Shown: piece after piece, positions 13,201 through 27,300 of the stretch
Layout of the letters: each line of letters begins with the position of its first letter
How positions within the stretch are numbered: the stretch's first letter is position 1
Assembly (NCBI GenBank): GCA_020226215.1
Contig: CM035229.1
Location: 81,919,343 to 81,983,342 of the forward strand
DNA from: Sindora glabra
Lineage: Eukaryota; Streptophyta; Magnoliopsida; Fabales; Fabaceae
DNA: 64,000 nt
Direction: 5' to 3'
Program-made: the position numbers and the translations under genes
Notes under the pieces: generated by a model
Database searches by the model: none
What the model saw: the letters and a program-made list of their open reading frames with translations, nothing else
Told to the model about the DNA's origin: nothing

Positions 13201-14020
13201 AAACTTTTATTTATTTGCTTCACCAAATATCCTCTATTCTTTATTTTCCATGAATTCAAAAACAATTTATGAAAACAAAAAAAACTTTTTGAAAATAACC
13301 TTTAAGAATAATTTTTAAAAATAAAAATATATTCAAACACATTTAAAATTTTTTTAAGTATTATGATCTAGCAAATTGTAATATAATGAAAAAAATTATT
13401 AGAATAGTGTTAACAATTGACACGTTAATAATCTTTTTTAAAATGAATGCAATATTTTTCTTCTTACAAAAATATAGTTGCCAAAATTGATTTATCTTTT
13501 ACCAAAAATATTTTACTTGATTAACTTTTTCTTGGATGTGGAAATGTTTGAAAAGCATTAGCAATTGGCATCTTATTAAAAATGTTTAAAACTTATGCAC
13601 AATTACTCTCCTCAAATAAATGCAATTACCTAATTTAGTTTAGTTGTTGTGAAAAGTATTTCGCATAATTGATTGTCCTTTGATTTGACTATGGTATCGC
13701 ACTTTAAAGTTGTTATACCTCTTTGTTTAAATCTTCATTGATTTCCTTCAACAATTGGCCATATAAACAATTAGTATACTCCATTAGAACCCTAACACTA
13801 ATTCCCCAATTTCTTTTTAAAAGATTTGGTTACATGGACTCACACATTGTGAAGTGAAAGAGAACTGAATATAAATGATATATCATTGAAGATATCTTTG
13901 AAAAAATGATAATTGATATTGCTTATAAGCATTATGAATGAAATAATTTATTGTCAAAATAAAAAAATAAAATTAAAATGCCACGACTAGCACGGAACTT
14001 GTTAACCCAGTTTCCACCTG
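10204..14020. other. LysM 5' flank and AT-rich intergenic DNA
   Basis: The first few hundred bases above the start codon should hold the LysM 5' leader and promoter. They are less AT-rich than the surroundings, but I could not fix a TATA box or transcription start. A 2x~29 bp direct repeat (ATCTAATTCCACAAATTTGC) lies at about 11577-11637. No gene is supported in the remainder. Confidence 0.5.
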
Positions 14021-14024
14021 TTTA

Positions 14025-14400
14025 ATCTAGATTTATTACTTAGTATCAATATCATTTTTGCTAATAATGTTAGATGATTTACATAAAAGATCAAATATTT
14101 ATATTTAGTTATGTAAATTCAAAATTATCATGGTAAGGAAGTTAAACTTGTTTATTTATCCTTATGATTTAAGGTTAAGCTAGATTAACTAATCCTAGTA
14201 CCTACAAAGTACTCTTACTATTTTAAATCCATTACACATTGCAAGGCCCAAGAAAGTATTTGTATATATGAATAAAATAATTTTTTTCTACCTTGTTCAA
14301 AATGAGCTTTGATGAATCTACTCTTGCTATGGCGATAATGAGCTTTTGTAATTGTATTTGCAAAATTAAAAAAATAAAAGAGTGAGTTTATAACTCAGTC
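14025..14400. repeat. Dispersed repeat, copy 1 (left arm)
   Basis: This stretch (CTAGATTTATTACTTAG, then GGTAAGGAAGTTAAACTT, then CATTACACATTGCAAGG) is clearly related to 28585-28965 in the same orientation, with many substitutions. The two are about 14.5 kb apart and probably belong to one transposon family. I see no terminal structure that identifies it. The palindrome duplicates both copies. Confidence 0.6.
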
Positions 14401-14658
14401 AATAAATAACTTACTTAAAATTAAGCATGAAAGAATACATACCATATTTGCAAGGCCTAAAAAAGTATTCCTATATATGAATAAAATAATTTTTTGCTAC
14501 TTTGTTTAAAATGATCTCTGATGAATTTATTTTTGCTATGGTGGTGGCAAGCTTCTGCAATGGTATCTACAAAATTAAATAAATAAAAGAGTGAGTTTAT
14601 GACCCAGTCAATAAATAACTTACTTAAAATTAAGCACAAAAGAATACATACCATGTTC
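14241..14658. repeat. Two-copy tandem duplication, period 209 bp (left arm)
   Basis: The unit starting GCAAGGCC(C/T)AA(G/A)AAAGTATT and ending near AAGAATACATACCAT occurs at 14241-14449 and 14450-14658, with about 10% divergence. It overlaps the end of the dispersed repeat. Mirrored at 46817-47234. Confidence 0.85.
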
Positions 14659-15910
14659 TTATTATTCAGACTATTCTTTAATACATAATTATATAATTGT
14701 ATACAAACACTCTAATAGATAGCAACATTTTCATTGAAATAAATAATAATAAATAAATAGGAATAAAAATGCAATCCAATCTTCTTGTGACTTCTAATTA
14801 GCCTTATTCCTTTACAAACCCAACCTTATCCTTTTAAGGTCTATCTTATCCTTTAACAAACATTTTTTGGATCCAATTTAATATCATATATCATAGATTT
14901 CATCCATTTCTTTTATAATTTTCAATTTGATAGGATCCCGTATTGGAATTTTAGCAACAATAATCAAGTGCAAGTACATTGGCATGTTTAAATATAAATA
15001 TATAAACCATATGTCACCATAATACTATAAAATTTCATAAATATGTAAGATTGGGAATAGCAAGGTGATAATCAATTATATAATTAACTACTGGAGTTTA
15101 GATGCAAAATTTGATCCTTATAGTCAACTATATAATAAACTATATTTATTTAGAGATCAATTCTAGAAGCCATAGTTGATTATAGGCATTTAGAGAGCAA
15201 ACTTTTTAGGATAGTCAACATAAGCCTTCTAAAAGCCATTCATAAGGTTGTAGTTGACTATAAGTTGAATTTTATGAATTTTTTCATATTTTTATTTTCA
15301 TTTAACCATATTTCACCAATTTATCAACATACATGATGTATGTTATTTTACACTAAAATTAAATGAAAAACTTGCTCAAAAATGTAACAAAGGGCAAGTT
15401 TGAGTCGTATCTAATGGCATAGAAGTCAAATGGTAGAAAAAATTGTAAAAACAAAAGGGTTTTCAAAAGCATATTTAAACTTACAATGAAATAAAATTAA
15501 AATAGAGTAAAATAGGATATAAAAACTCAATTTAAGAAATTTCACATTTTAATCACATCTTATCATCGACATTAACAAGGTTACTTTTGAGTTAACTATT
15601 TAACTATAAATTACTCGAATACCTTGTAGTAATCCTTAATTAATATTGAAAATTAATCATTTAATACTAATTAAATCTAGATTGATATCAACCCCAATCA
15701 AATAGTAAAAGCAATTAATTCATTCATAGTCAAGACTAAATTAACAATCCTACATATAAGAAACTACTGATTTATCTTCTGATCCTTCTAAGTAATTATA
15801 ATTTTACATGTGAAAATTAAACACCCGATTGCTATTGATTTATAATTAATCTCAACTAACTTACCTATGAGAATTAATTATAATCAATTATATAGTTACA
15901 AATTATCAAG

Positions 15911-16440
15911 AGCAATAAACTAGCATACCCAATTAGTTAATCACTTAAAATAATTATAAAACAAAAGTAAAATAGAGAAATAATGGATAAATAAATTGAA
16001 AGTAAATTAAATTAAGGCTTTATTTCATGTAAATAATTGATAAGTTAACTGATAGTCGATTGATAAGTTACTTAATAATTGATAATTAATAATTTATAGT
16101 CGATAATTAACAAGTTAGTTAAAATATTTTGTAAAATAGTTAAAATATTTTATAAAAATAGTTGTTAAACTAGATGAGCAACAAACTAGCATACCCAATT
16201 AGTTAATCACTCAAAATAATTATAAAACAAAAGTAAAATAGAGAAATAATGGATAAATAAATTGAAAGTAAATTAAATTAAGGCTTTATTTCATGTAAAT
16301 AATTGATAAGTTAACTGATAGTCGATTGATAAGTTACTTAGTAGTTGATAGCTAATAATTTATAGTCAATAATTAATAAGTTAGTTAAAATATTTCGTAA
16401 AATAGTTAAAATATTTCATAAAAATAATTGTTGAACTAGA
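15911..16440. repeat. Two-copy tandem duplication, period 266 bp (left arm)
   Basis: The block AGCAA(T/C)AAACTAGCATACCC...AACTAGATGA occurs at 15911-16176 and 16177-about 16440. It spans flanking DNA plus the left end of the Tourist-like element, so that element has two consecutive left termini. Mirrored at 45033-45562. Confidence 0.85.
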
Positions 16441-16910
16441 TGAAATTATAAAATAATATAAAAGGATTTATTAATAAAAATAAATATATAATTTATATAA
16501 TTTATATTTATCTAAAAATTAAATTATATTAATGTAATTAAAAAGTTTAAAATAAAAGTATAATATTTAATATTTAATTAATTATATTTTATAAATTTAT
16601 ATACTTATTTACTTATATAATTTTTATTTTATTATTTATTATAAAATTATAATTACTTAAAATCTAATTAATTATATTTTATAAAAATTATTTAAATTTA
16701 TATTACAAAGGGTATGGGTTATAAGTTAATAAAAAGAATAAGTATAAATTTGAAAATAATTTAAAGAAGTAGTAGCTTATAAGCTAAAAGTTATTTTAGG
16801 TAACTTATTAAATCAGAACTTATAAGCTAATACAAGAAATACCTCTAGAGGCTAGCTTATAACTTATTGATCAAGTTAATAAGCTATTATTTATTGCGTG
16901 AAACGAAGCC
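16016..16910. mobile_element. Tourist/PIF-Harbinger-like MITE (left arm)
   Basis: The left terminus GGCTTTATTTCATGTAAATAA and the complement of the right terminus, GGCTTCGTTTCACGCAATAAA, form long inverted repeats. Both ends are flanked by TAA, the target duplication of this superfamily. A second left terminus lies at 16282 because of the 266 bp duplication. It is non-coding and very AT-rich inside. Mirrored at 44575-45457. Confidence 0.65.
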
Positions 16911-17473
16911 TAATTCAAAGCCTCAAAATCCAAACCAATTTTAGAGTATTAATATGTTAAACTGATAAGAGAACTTTGCCATTTATGGTAATTTTCATAA
17001 GAAAGATAGAGAAAAAATAGTTATTATCTAAAATAAAATGAATACCTTTATAGGCACAAAATCTAGTTAAATTTGAACTTCTAAGCTAGAAAATCTAATA
17101 GGCTAAGTTAGTATATAGTTATAGTGAACAAGGCTTTATGTTATGCCCTACACAAAATTAGGATATATGTTTTATTTACTTTTATTTATATTTATATTTA
17201 CATGTAATTAATTAATAATTGTGAATATGTTTAGGGTGAAATTTTATTTAAGAAGAATAGAATTCTACGATATGAATAGGAAGAGCAAAATTAAGTATAA
17301 GCTAGTGTATGATTAAATTCAAATAAGGGTGTATTAAGGAGATTTAAGAGCTGTTTTTCTAAAATACCTTTGGTTGCCTAAAAAATTACCAAAATTCCCC
17401 TAAGGACATTAAAACCTAAACCTGACCCTTTCTTTCCCATTTTTCTTTTTTCATTAACTGACTTTCTCCTTTT

Positions 17474-17819
17474 CTATTTCTCAAATTCTAATTCTTTCAA
17501 AATTTAGCAAGATTCAAGTGTAGGAGATCAAATATCAACCAAAAATTCTAGCTCAACTAAGGTAATTTTAGTAATTTATTAGCTTTGATTAAAAGGATTT
17601 ATGAGATTTGGGTTGGAATGGAGAAAGTTAAAGGGATCAATATGATCTATTTCTCAAATTCTAATTCCTTAAACATTTAGCAAGATTTAAGTGTGAGAGA
17701 TTAAATATTAACTAAAAATCCTAGCTCAACTAATGTAATTTAACTAATTTCTTAGTTTTAATTAAATGGATTAATGAAATTTGAATTGGAATGGAAAAAG
17801 TTAGGGATTTAAGTTAATG
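17474..17819. repeat. Two-copy tandem duplication, period 173 bp (left arm)
   Basis: The unit beginning CTATTTCTCAAATTCTAATTC and containing ATTTAGCAAGATT(C/T)AAGTGT and TAGCTCAACTAA is present twice, with about 15% divergence. Mirrored at about 43657-44001. Confidence 0.8.
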
Positions 17820-19071
17820 GCTTCGTATTTATGTTGAATAGGGCAATTTGATCATTCCTCTTATTTCCTTTCATTTCCTCCATCACCAAGCAAGTAAATA
17901 ATTTACTTACTACTTATTAAAAATTATAATGGTTGTGTGGATAAGTTGGTTATTCTAGGAACTTTGATGATTTGATGTTGAATCTAGCTAATATGTATAG
18001 TGAGATTGCTGTGTGTTGCGGTTGGTTTATGGAATAGGTGATAAATATAAAATGAATTTTGAGTTGGACAATGTGGTTGAGGATTTATTTGTAAAAAATG
18101 GCTATTTGAATAGTAAATTCATAAGAAATCTTGAAAATTCTAGATTGCATTCGATTATAATAATAGAATATGGGCATGAGAGTTATCTCTATCTAGCTAT
18201 ATTTGACTATTATAGTTGAATACTTTAAAAAGGCTTTACCTTTAGATGGTTATATTCGAATATGGCCTTTGAATTTATATCCTAAAAGCCATACTCAAAT
18301 ACTATATTCAAGTATTTGTAAATGAGTAGCTTATAGATAGTAGTACTTGACTCCCATAATCAAATATAAGTTCTAGGTTCTACTTCTAGAATCATATATT
18401 TAACTATAGTAGTTAAATACTTATAGTTATTTTCCTAAACTTTGCTTTTTAATATTGAATATGGTTAATTGGCCTAGTTGCAGTATATATTTAATGATGT
18501 AAGTGAATTATAGATGAATTATTTGCTAATTTATTATACATATTAACATTATGCTTATGCAAGATTACATAGATTATATAGGTATTTACTTACCCTGTTT
18601 ATATGAATGTATAATTGATATTGATAATGAAATCTCAATGGGAATGTGTTATTAATGGGAAATGTGAAATGGAGGGATGGATATGGAAATGTAATGGAAT
18701 GGTATTGAATTGAAATTAAAAATGTTTATGAACAGTTAAACTATTCAAAGGAACAAGGTTAGATTTATTAATAATTACGGATAAAAGGAGTCACAAGATG
18801 GCTTGATTGTTTGCTATTTATTGTTCTTGATATTACATATTTTCTATACTATTTCTATAAATATGAATGATGTTAAAACATGAAAGATCATATTTGATGA
18901 TAAAACTTAGTATATTTAATTACAGATGCATAAATATGTATTTGTTTTGATAAATAGATTATTTACTTGCTGAGTTAACAACTTAATATTTAGGTTTTTT
19001 TTTTTTTTTTACTTTTACAAATTTGTTTGTAAGAGCTCATTTATTCTCAACAACAATTTAGGAGTAAAGAT
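17820..19071. other. AT-rich DNA without a supported gene (left arm)
   Basis: A 68-codon open frame at 18013-18219 is duplicated unchanged at 43256-43462, but it has no recognisable domain and its conservation is explained by the palindrome. A poly-T run lies near 18996-19010. Parts look like decayed LTR sequence, which I could not delimit. Confidence 0.4.
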
Positions 19072-19850
19072 TGTAAGAATTTTTATTATTTTGGACTACC
19101 ATTAATTAGAGTTTTTAATTTTTATGAAAACTAAATTAATATATATATAACTCAATTTTGTAATCCAAATTATTATTAAATAATCCAATAGATTTTAATT
19201 TATCTTTTAGAAATACTATTTTATTAAGAATATGATGGAACTTATTAAGGTAAAGCTAGTGTAAAGCCTATTATTAAATTTATGATGAGTGGTCTCAATT
19301 AAAGTTTATTATTGAGACTATGATAGGTGGACTCAATTAAGGTTTATAATATGAAACTAGGTTTTCTCTCCATATATAAGATTATTGATAACTTGCCTCA
19401 TGAGAATTATCATGTATTGTCAAATGTGAAAGAGAGGAAAACCTAAATCTCTTAGCAATTAATTTTATATTAATAATTTCTTTAAAATATTATTAAAGTA
19501 AATTAAGATATACGTAATCCTAATTTCTTTTTTAATTTTAATTCATCAAAATTTATGACTTTAGGTTTGATATGAAGATCCTATTAAATATTAAAAATTC
19601 TTATATATGGTATCGAAGTAGGTTATATTAAACTAAAATTCTAATTTAATTAATTATAATTATAATTTAATTTTTATTAACAAATATTTTTGTATGATTT
19701 TATCAAAGAGAATTTTTTAATCATACAGTACTATTTTGGCTTTTGGAATATATATAAAAATTTGTTTTATATTATATTATACATATATATTTCAACACCT
19801 TTTATATATTACAAATTGAAATCCATTTCATATATATGTTTAATTTGATG

Positions 19851-19853
<3 letters not shown>

Positions 19854-19893
<40 letters not shown>
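19854..19893. repeat. TA microsatellite in the LTR element (left arm)
   Basis: About 20 uninterrupted TA units. A second, shorter tract lies at about 20047-20071. Their right-arm partners differ in length and composition. Confidence 0.9.
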
Positions 19894-19897
<4 letters not shown>

Positions 19898-20040
19898 TAG
19901 CAATTTTTGTATATTAACAAATTAGAAGAAATCTTATTTTGGATTACATGAATTTGTCTCATACTATATATGTAAGTTCAGACGTTTACTATACGTTTAT
20001 TATATGTTTCAATGTTTTAAATGTATATGTTTGGCATCAT

Positions 20041-20076
<36 letters not shown>

Positions 20077-21454
20077 GTGCATGTTATTCGTGCTTTAGAT
20101 TTTATGTGTATGTGTTTTTCCTCTATTTAAATTAGTATGAATTTATTAATATTTTGAAAGTTGATGACAAACATTGAAATTATTTTGATGTGTTTTGAGA
20201 ATGAGACACATCTTGAAAAAATTATATGAAGATGGATATTTTGTAATGAATAATTTTAAAATGTTTTTTCCTATTTAGAATTAAGTAGATGGAATTAAAC
20301 ATTTGTCATTACATAACTATTTAACAAGTTGACTAATTCCACTTTTAATTTTTTTTGTTAGTAGAGATGGATTATTTTGAAATATGAAATTTATTTTATC
20401 TTTTTTTAATATAATGAATTTAAAAAAATATCAATGACACTTTTATTAGAATGTACATTAAAAAAAGATAAATTATTTTAAATTAACATCCCAATTAAAG
20501 TAGAGGTCAATTAGCTAAATATAAGTATGGTGTAAATAAAATCTATGGATATACTAATGGTTCCGTTTAAAGATGTAATCAAAGTTTGATTAGAGGGCAT
20601 GGGCATGGGCATAGAACATAAACCAAACTTAGTCCCATTAGTATTAACTGGAATGAATATAAATCTTTAAGTTCTAATTATGGGACTGGATTCAATTTTA
20701 AGCAAGCATTAAGTCAAATTGAAAATACAAACTTTACTTTTTCTCTTATCTTAGGTTGAATACTAAATCTTTCATGTAATAGAAGCTTAAGATGTTAAGC
20801 AATGACTAAAAGTTATTTTTTACACAATTCTTCTATTAGTGTTGCTAAAATATTGGAAACTTTTAAGTTATGCATGATGTTTATGAGTTTGAAAATTATC
20901 AAAATAATTATATTAATTTTCAATATGTTGTAAAAGACATTTTACCTATAAGATGTTATTCCATCTTAAGTATATTTGTTTTATGATTGTATTTTTATTG
21001 AGATTGTATTTTTATTGATTAAGTTTAATTTATTATTGGTTATATGATATATAATTACTTGTGTGATTTATTATTATATATACTAATGGAATTTGTTTTA
21101 TTTTTTTAATATATTTCTTGGTTATGAAATTTGAAGATAATGAGATTATCAAATTCAACCATTGATATGGAGTTAAGGAAAATTCCAAATATTTCTACTA
21201 TGTAATTTACTATTTTTATGGATATTGTCAATTTATTTTAATTTATACATGATGTGTATGCTTTATGAAATTACATACTAAAGTACATTCATAAGATGAT
21301 GCATGTAGAATTGGCTTATTAGTTTTACTCTATAATATTGGCCATAATTAATTACTTATATAATAATTGAAACAGTTGAAATTGTTTTATTTCTTAGGAA
21401 ACATGCATGTTTAGAGTGGAGATGAAAATAATAATTAATTATAAATAATTATTT

Positions 21455-21800
21455 ATCTCATAGAAATTTATTGATGAAGTGAGTAATTATCAGCATAGTA
21501 GCTTACTTACTTAACTAATACATTCTTGTTATTTTTTTTAAGATATGATACTTGATTATGTTCTATTGGTTATCGTATAAGATTTTATTAATAATGTAAG
21601 TATCTATCATCATAGTAGATTACTTATTGATCCAGTAGAATCTTCTTAAAGTATTTTTGGGATATGATAATTTGTCATAGGCTATCTCATAGGAATTTAT
21701 TTGACATTAATAAATATTCATCATTATAGTAACCATTCATTAAACTAATATATTTCTATTAAATTTTATAGAATATTTTCATTATCTTAATTAATTTATA
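21455..21800. repeat. Degenerate tandem array, about 115 bp x 3 (left arm)
   Basis: Three successive units begin ATCTCATAGAAATTT (21455), ATCGTATAAGATTTT (21572) and ATCTCATAGGAATTT (21684). Each contains CAT(C/A)ATAGTA and a GATATGATA-like segment. Divergence is high, so the array is old. It lies inside the decayed LTR element. Mirrored at about 39500-39844. Confidence 0.6.
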
Positions 21801-24382
21801 CTATAACTTACCTATAGGGGTTATTGTATGAATTAATTAAGTAAAATATAATTTTTTTGGATAATTTCATGTATTAAAAATCTATTTACCATAGGTGTGA
21901 GATTTTTTATTTCTCCTAAGAAAGGTGATCTTTCTATCCACAAGTGCTGCATTTGCTTTTCTTATTGAAAATTTATTTATTATCTAACCAACTTGTTATT
22001 GGGAATTTTAAAATATTCTATATTTTTTACCAATAAGAGAGTTGGTAATGATACATCTAAAGTCCTAATATTATAATACTTATTACTATTTATTTTTCAT
22101 GTGTGAAACAATGATTATGTAATGATAGCACATTTTATTTAAATAGTAATCCAACTTCCATCAATAAATTTTGACTTTATTTATTTAAAAAAATAATTAT
22201 GATTTAAATTTTAAATACTTTTGATATAAATTCCATTAGAATATGAAATTTATCATTTATAAAATAATTTATGATTATGCGTATATATTATTAAAAAAAT
22301 AATTTTGTTCCAATTTTGTTAATTTCATAATTTGTAAGGTATGTTGTTATAGCAAATTATTGGTGATTTTATGGAATTTATATTTTTATTGGAATAATAT
22401 GAAAATTAAATAATTATTATTTTTTAATATTAAATAAAATTTTATTATTTATAATATTTATTGATTATATGGGAGTTCTTATATATGTTAAACATTTTAC
22501 CCACAAAAGATTATACAATTTTATACTTGAAATCTTGTATAATTTATCAATTATATTTTTAAATTATTTTTTCTAATTTTATAATTAATTTTGCTAATCA
22601 TTTATGAATATTGCCCATAAAGGTTTAAAGAAATATAAACTATTTCATTTTTTATATCAATTCATGAATTTCTTAATAAATATTTTAATCGGAGAATTCA
22701 TATAAAGAAATAATGAGCATTATAAGCTTACATTTTAATATGTGCTTAATATTTTTATATATATTTTTATATATTAAAAATTCTTCCATGATGTCTATAA
22801 TAAAATTTGACAAGTAATTCATTTATTTCTAATAAGTGATACTTTTATTAATTAAAGTTAAAATATTCTAAAATAATTATTAAATTTTTTTATCATTAGT
22901 GGAAGTATTATGATATTAAATATAATCATTTATATTAAATATTGATATTATTCTCTAATATTATTGTTATAATTTTAAAGTTATAATATCATAGTATAAT
23001 TTAAAAGTTCTATTCAAAGTTTCATATATATATATATATATTTGATAATCATAAAATGATTAAGTATGCTCATATGTAGTTATAAATTTTATGAGCATTT
23101 TGTCAATTTTTTAATTATATATATATTCCTTATCATATTTTATAATTTTTAACACAATGATGTACTTAAGAATAATTAATATATTTTGAAATATGTATTA
23201 AAGGTATAATAAGTTTGCACTTTTGATCAACTTTTTAAGTTTTAAACTATAATATAAAATATTATAAGATATAATAATTTTATATTAGGTACTAATGATT
23301 CTATGATGAATTAATATATCATTTAAATATTATCTTAGTTTTGATAGTAATTACTTTCACTTGTTAATATTCATACCTTTAAAGGAATATAAAATTAAGT
23401 TTTTTTTTATGTTCATATTTGCCTCATTTAGATAATATTACACTTTTGTTTTAAGTCCTAGTTAATATTCTAGTGGGTGTTTTAATATCAAAATTTGATA
23501 AGTTAAATAATGAATTTAGAAAATTTGAGAGTATCTTTTTAGGATATATTTGATACATTAAGCATAATTTAAATATCTTACTTATTAAGGAAATATTTTA
23601 CGACAAGTGTGAAATTAACAAAATTTATGAGAATTATATTATCTTTAATTGTTTATATACCTTGAAATGATTTTATCTTAAGGTAAGCTTGTCATTAATG
23701 ATAATGTTAATCGTATATTATAAACTTGATATTTTTCTATAATTTAAGTGATTAATGTATTAATTTTAAGAAGTATTAAGTAAAATTTAATTATTTTCTC
23801 TTTACTTTTTATAAATTGCAATATGTTGTGGGCTTATAATTGACAAGTTAGATAACTTTGTTTGTTATCTTGAAATATTTATTAAAGTATATTGTATAAA
23901 TTAGTAATTGCTATTATTTGTATGCTACAAAAAATATTAAATATCTTATTGTCAGAATAATTTTAAAAAGAAAGTTTGGTATTATTATCATGAATATCAA
24001 TATTGAAGTTTCAAAAACTTAAGAAATAAATTATTTTGATTAATCACATAAGGAATAAATTTTATTTTATTTCTTGTAATTATTAATGTGATTTATCAAT
24101 GGGTGGACTCAATGAGGGTTTATTAATATAAAGTTATATTTCCTTTCTATACATGAGATTATTAATAATTTGTCCCATCGAAGTTGTTATGCACTATTGA
24201 ATGTAAAGGAGGGGAAGAACTAAACCTTTTAATAGCCACTTTTATACTGATAAATTTTTCAAAAGATTATTGAAGTAAATAAAAAAGTACATAATTCTAA
24301 TTTTCCTTTTAGTTTTAGTTCATCAAAATTTATAGTTTTAAGTTTGATATGAAGATCATGTTAAATACTAAAAATTCTTACA

Positions 24383-27300
24383 AAAATCTCTTTAAAAGTC
24401 ATGTAGGAAACCATAGCCTTTGATTATGAATAGTCAGAAATGTATTAGGCATTGTTAATATTTATGAATTTGCTATAATAAAACTCTAAATGTAAATAAT
24501 TTAAAACTATTCATAAAATATATGGTTTCTAGAATTAACTTGAAGTTAACTTTAGGTTGTGAAAATGGGTTCTACACTAGTCACGGTTAAATGAGTTTTG
24601 ACTCCTTACTTAATTTGAAAGCTTATAACCTAATTTATAAACTAAATTACTAATAGTGTTTATAATAGTAAATTTTTGTAAGTCAACTTCTAGCTTATGT
24701 TTGACTACCAAAAAAATATAATTTCACTAATATCCAAACACAAAATTGTTTGAATGAATATAAGCTAACTTTAGGCATAAGTTTCATCTCAATTGGATTG
24801 TTAGAACTTTAGATATGACCTGAAAACTATGAATAGGTCATACTAGATAAAAACATTGCTTCATCTTTATGATCAAATTTGACCTATCAAAATTTTAAAT
24901 TGTTTCATTTAAAATATGAAAATTTTAGAGATTCTTCTTAACTTTCCAATGCTATGAAGATCACTCAATTTGGCCCTCTAAAACTTAAGTTATAATTAGA
25001 AAGCTAAAATAGTATAAAACTGTAGCATTAACTGAATAATCTAATAATCTTGCAAAATCATAACCTAATCATAAAACAAGACCAATTTCATAAAATTAAG
25101 CACATGTAATACTCTAAAAGGCATAAATAGGAGGAAATAATATAGATAATATCTTGTATATCAAATTTTCTCACACTTAACTTTTGCACATTCTCAGGTA
25201 AACAATTTTATTTAAGACTCTTTTGTAAAGCACAACTTATTGAAAACAAAAAACTAATCTTTTAAAGACTTTCAAATTACAAAATTTATAAGGAAAAGGA
25301 CAAGCGAAGCTATCAAGAATCATAACACATTATAAACAAAAAATTTGAAAAACTCAAAATTAATCAATATAGCAATGTCATTCAAAAATGTCAAATTAAA
25401 TTAGTAGACTTTTATAATTTCACTCTCCATCTCTTAAATGTTTTAAATTGGTGTTTTACTCAAATTTATTCCATGAAAATGCCTTACGATATGCTTGCTT
25501 ATCATCTATTCTCTACTATTGAAATCATATGCATAATATAAATTAAAAGGATTATATTGAAGGTTGTAATAGGACTAAAAAGGGAATGAAAAATGATGAT
25601 ATGAAAAGGTCAAAATCAAAGAAATTAATAGATCATTTGAAATATATGCATATGGAAAATTTTTAAACCATTACAACTTCAATATAACAACCAAAATTTT
25701 AGTTTCAAATATATATTAATTTCTTTTTTTTCTTTTTCATAATTATTTTTATCTTAATTTTTTTCTTTTCATCATTTTTTTATTTTTTATATTTATTTTT
25801 CTTTTAATATAACCTTGGAATTGAAGTTGATAATATTTTTACACATATATACACACATTTATGTATACTTTCACACTTATTCATAAACCTATCTTATAAA
25901 GATTTTAACTGCTCTACTAATTTTTGAAGTTAGATAAAGATATTTATTTTTCATTAAAAAATATGTTAATGGGTTAAAAAATAATGAAAAGATAATTAAA
26001 CTCAAAAGGGACTTATCAAAGATAATTTTTAAAGATTGACTATTTGGCATTATCTTAAACAAAAAATACTTTAATCATTTTTGTGCATGTATCCCAAATT
26101 TGCTTAGAATCTAACTAGAGTTGTAGTTTATGCCAATGGTACACTTTGTTGAGGAGCAGGGTAAGCTACCTTATAACTTAAGAGATTTTCAAGGCATTCC
26201 CTTATTTCATATCCTAACGGACCATATTTAGGTGATTTTCCTTGGAAACTGCATGTATCTTGTTGTTGTCCCTTTTTAAAGCTTACAAAGGTTAAGATTA
26301 GACAAAATTACCTCATCTGTTAACAACAAACTAAACTAAACCAAACTTTAATAATGAATGGTGGTTTATTATAATGTGTCAAACAAATATGAAATAAGAA
26401 AATAGGGAGTTTGTTAGTTATTAGTTGGGGAAGGTTTAACCTAACTTTAACTGAACTTAACTAAAATTCAAATAACTTACTAAGAATAATGCTATTTTGC
26501 TTATTCCCTTAGGTATTAAACTAACTTTTGATCCTTCATTCCCTCATTTAAGGCAAGTTTTAATTTAAATAAAAAACCTTAGTAGAGCTTCGAAACTTTT
26601 GTTTTTGCATACTATCTCTTACTTTATGCTTATTTTCATTTTATGCTTTTAATTTTGTATTAATTCTTGTGTTTGGATTTTTTTTAATTATGCTTCTACA
26701 TTTTTTTGTATTTTTGTTTGATGTATGTAGTTGTGTTTTTATAATTTTGTGCTCTTTTGTATTTCTATAAATAGTCAATTTGTTTATAAATTAATAAAGT
26801 TTTAACAATTTCTTAACTTATTGTACTTTTTGGATTAATATTTTAATTACCTAAATTGGAGAAACAAAGGAATGATCATTTTAAAGTTAGTTTTCTAAAA
26901 GTCATTTCAATCATAAATAGTTCCACAATACTTGAGATATTTTAATACTTTAAAATTAACAATTTGCATAATTTTATTTTTACAACTATTATATTAAACG
27001 GTAAGGGTGTTGCAAAAGACAAAATTAAGACCTTCCCAAAGAGTCCTTGCAAAAGTTGGATACTACAGGTATTCATTTTGTTTTTATATATGTTATTAGC
27101 AAAAGGAAGTGTTGTGTAGAAAGTAACCTATCAGAACCCAAACACTCAACCAATAATGTATTTATTGATTAATTTAGTTCATGCATTGTGGTCAGTTATC
27201 ATCAAGCAAAAATAATTGCCTTATAGTTTTCATCGATTAGATTATTGGGATTGCACAAACCATTTACACTCGATTGATGAGTAGCTCTAATAAAGGCATT

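Larger units (their letters stand above)
19072..24382 (+). mobile_element. Decayed non-coding LTR retrotransposon (left arm)
   Basis: The 5' LTR is about 19072-19605, starting TGTAAGAATTTTTATT and ending TAAAAATTCTTATA. It is followed at 19608-19622 by TGGTATCGAAGTAGG, close to the primer-binding site TGGTATCAGAGC used by many Copia elements. The 3' LTR ends at 24382 in AAAAATTCTTACA and is clearly similar to the 5' LTR over about 24090-24382 (GGTGGACTCAAT, CATCAAAATTTAT, TTTGATATGAAGATC). Its start may be TGTCAGAAT at 23950. Flanks AAGAT and AAAAT may be a degraded 5 bp target duplication. The internal 4.3-4.5 kb is extremely AT-rich and shows no gag or pol motif, so it is a LARD-like or eroded element. 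Confidence 0.55.

Noticed and set aside
18013..18219. 68-codon open frame identical in both arms (43256-43462)
   Set aside because: A short unchanged stretch within arms of about 1.5% divergence is not surprising; no domain or coding-like composition.
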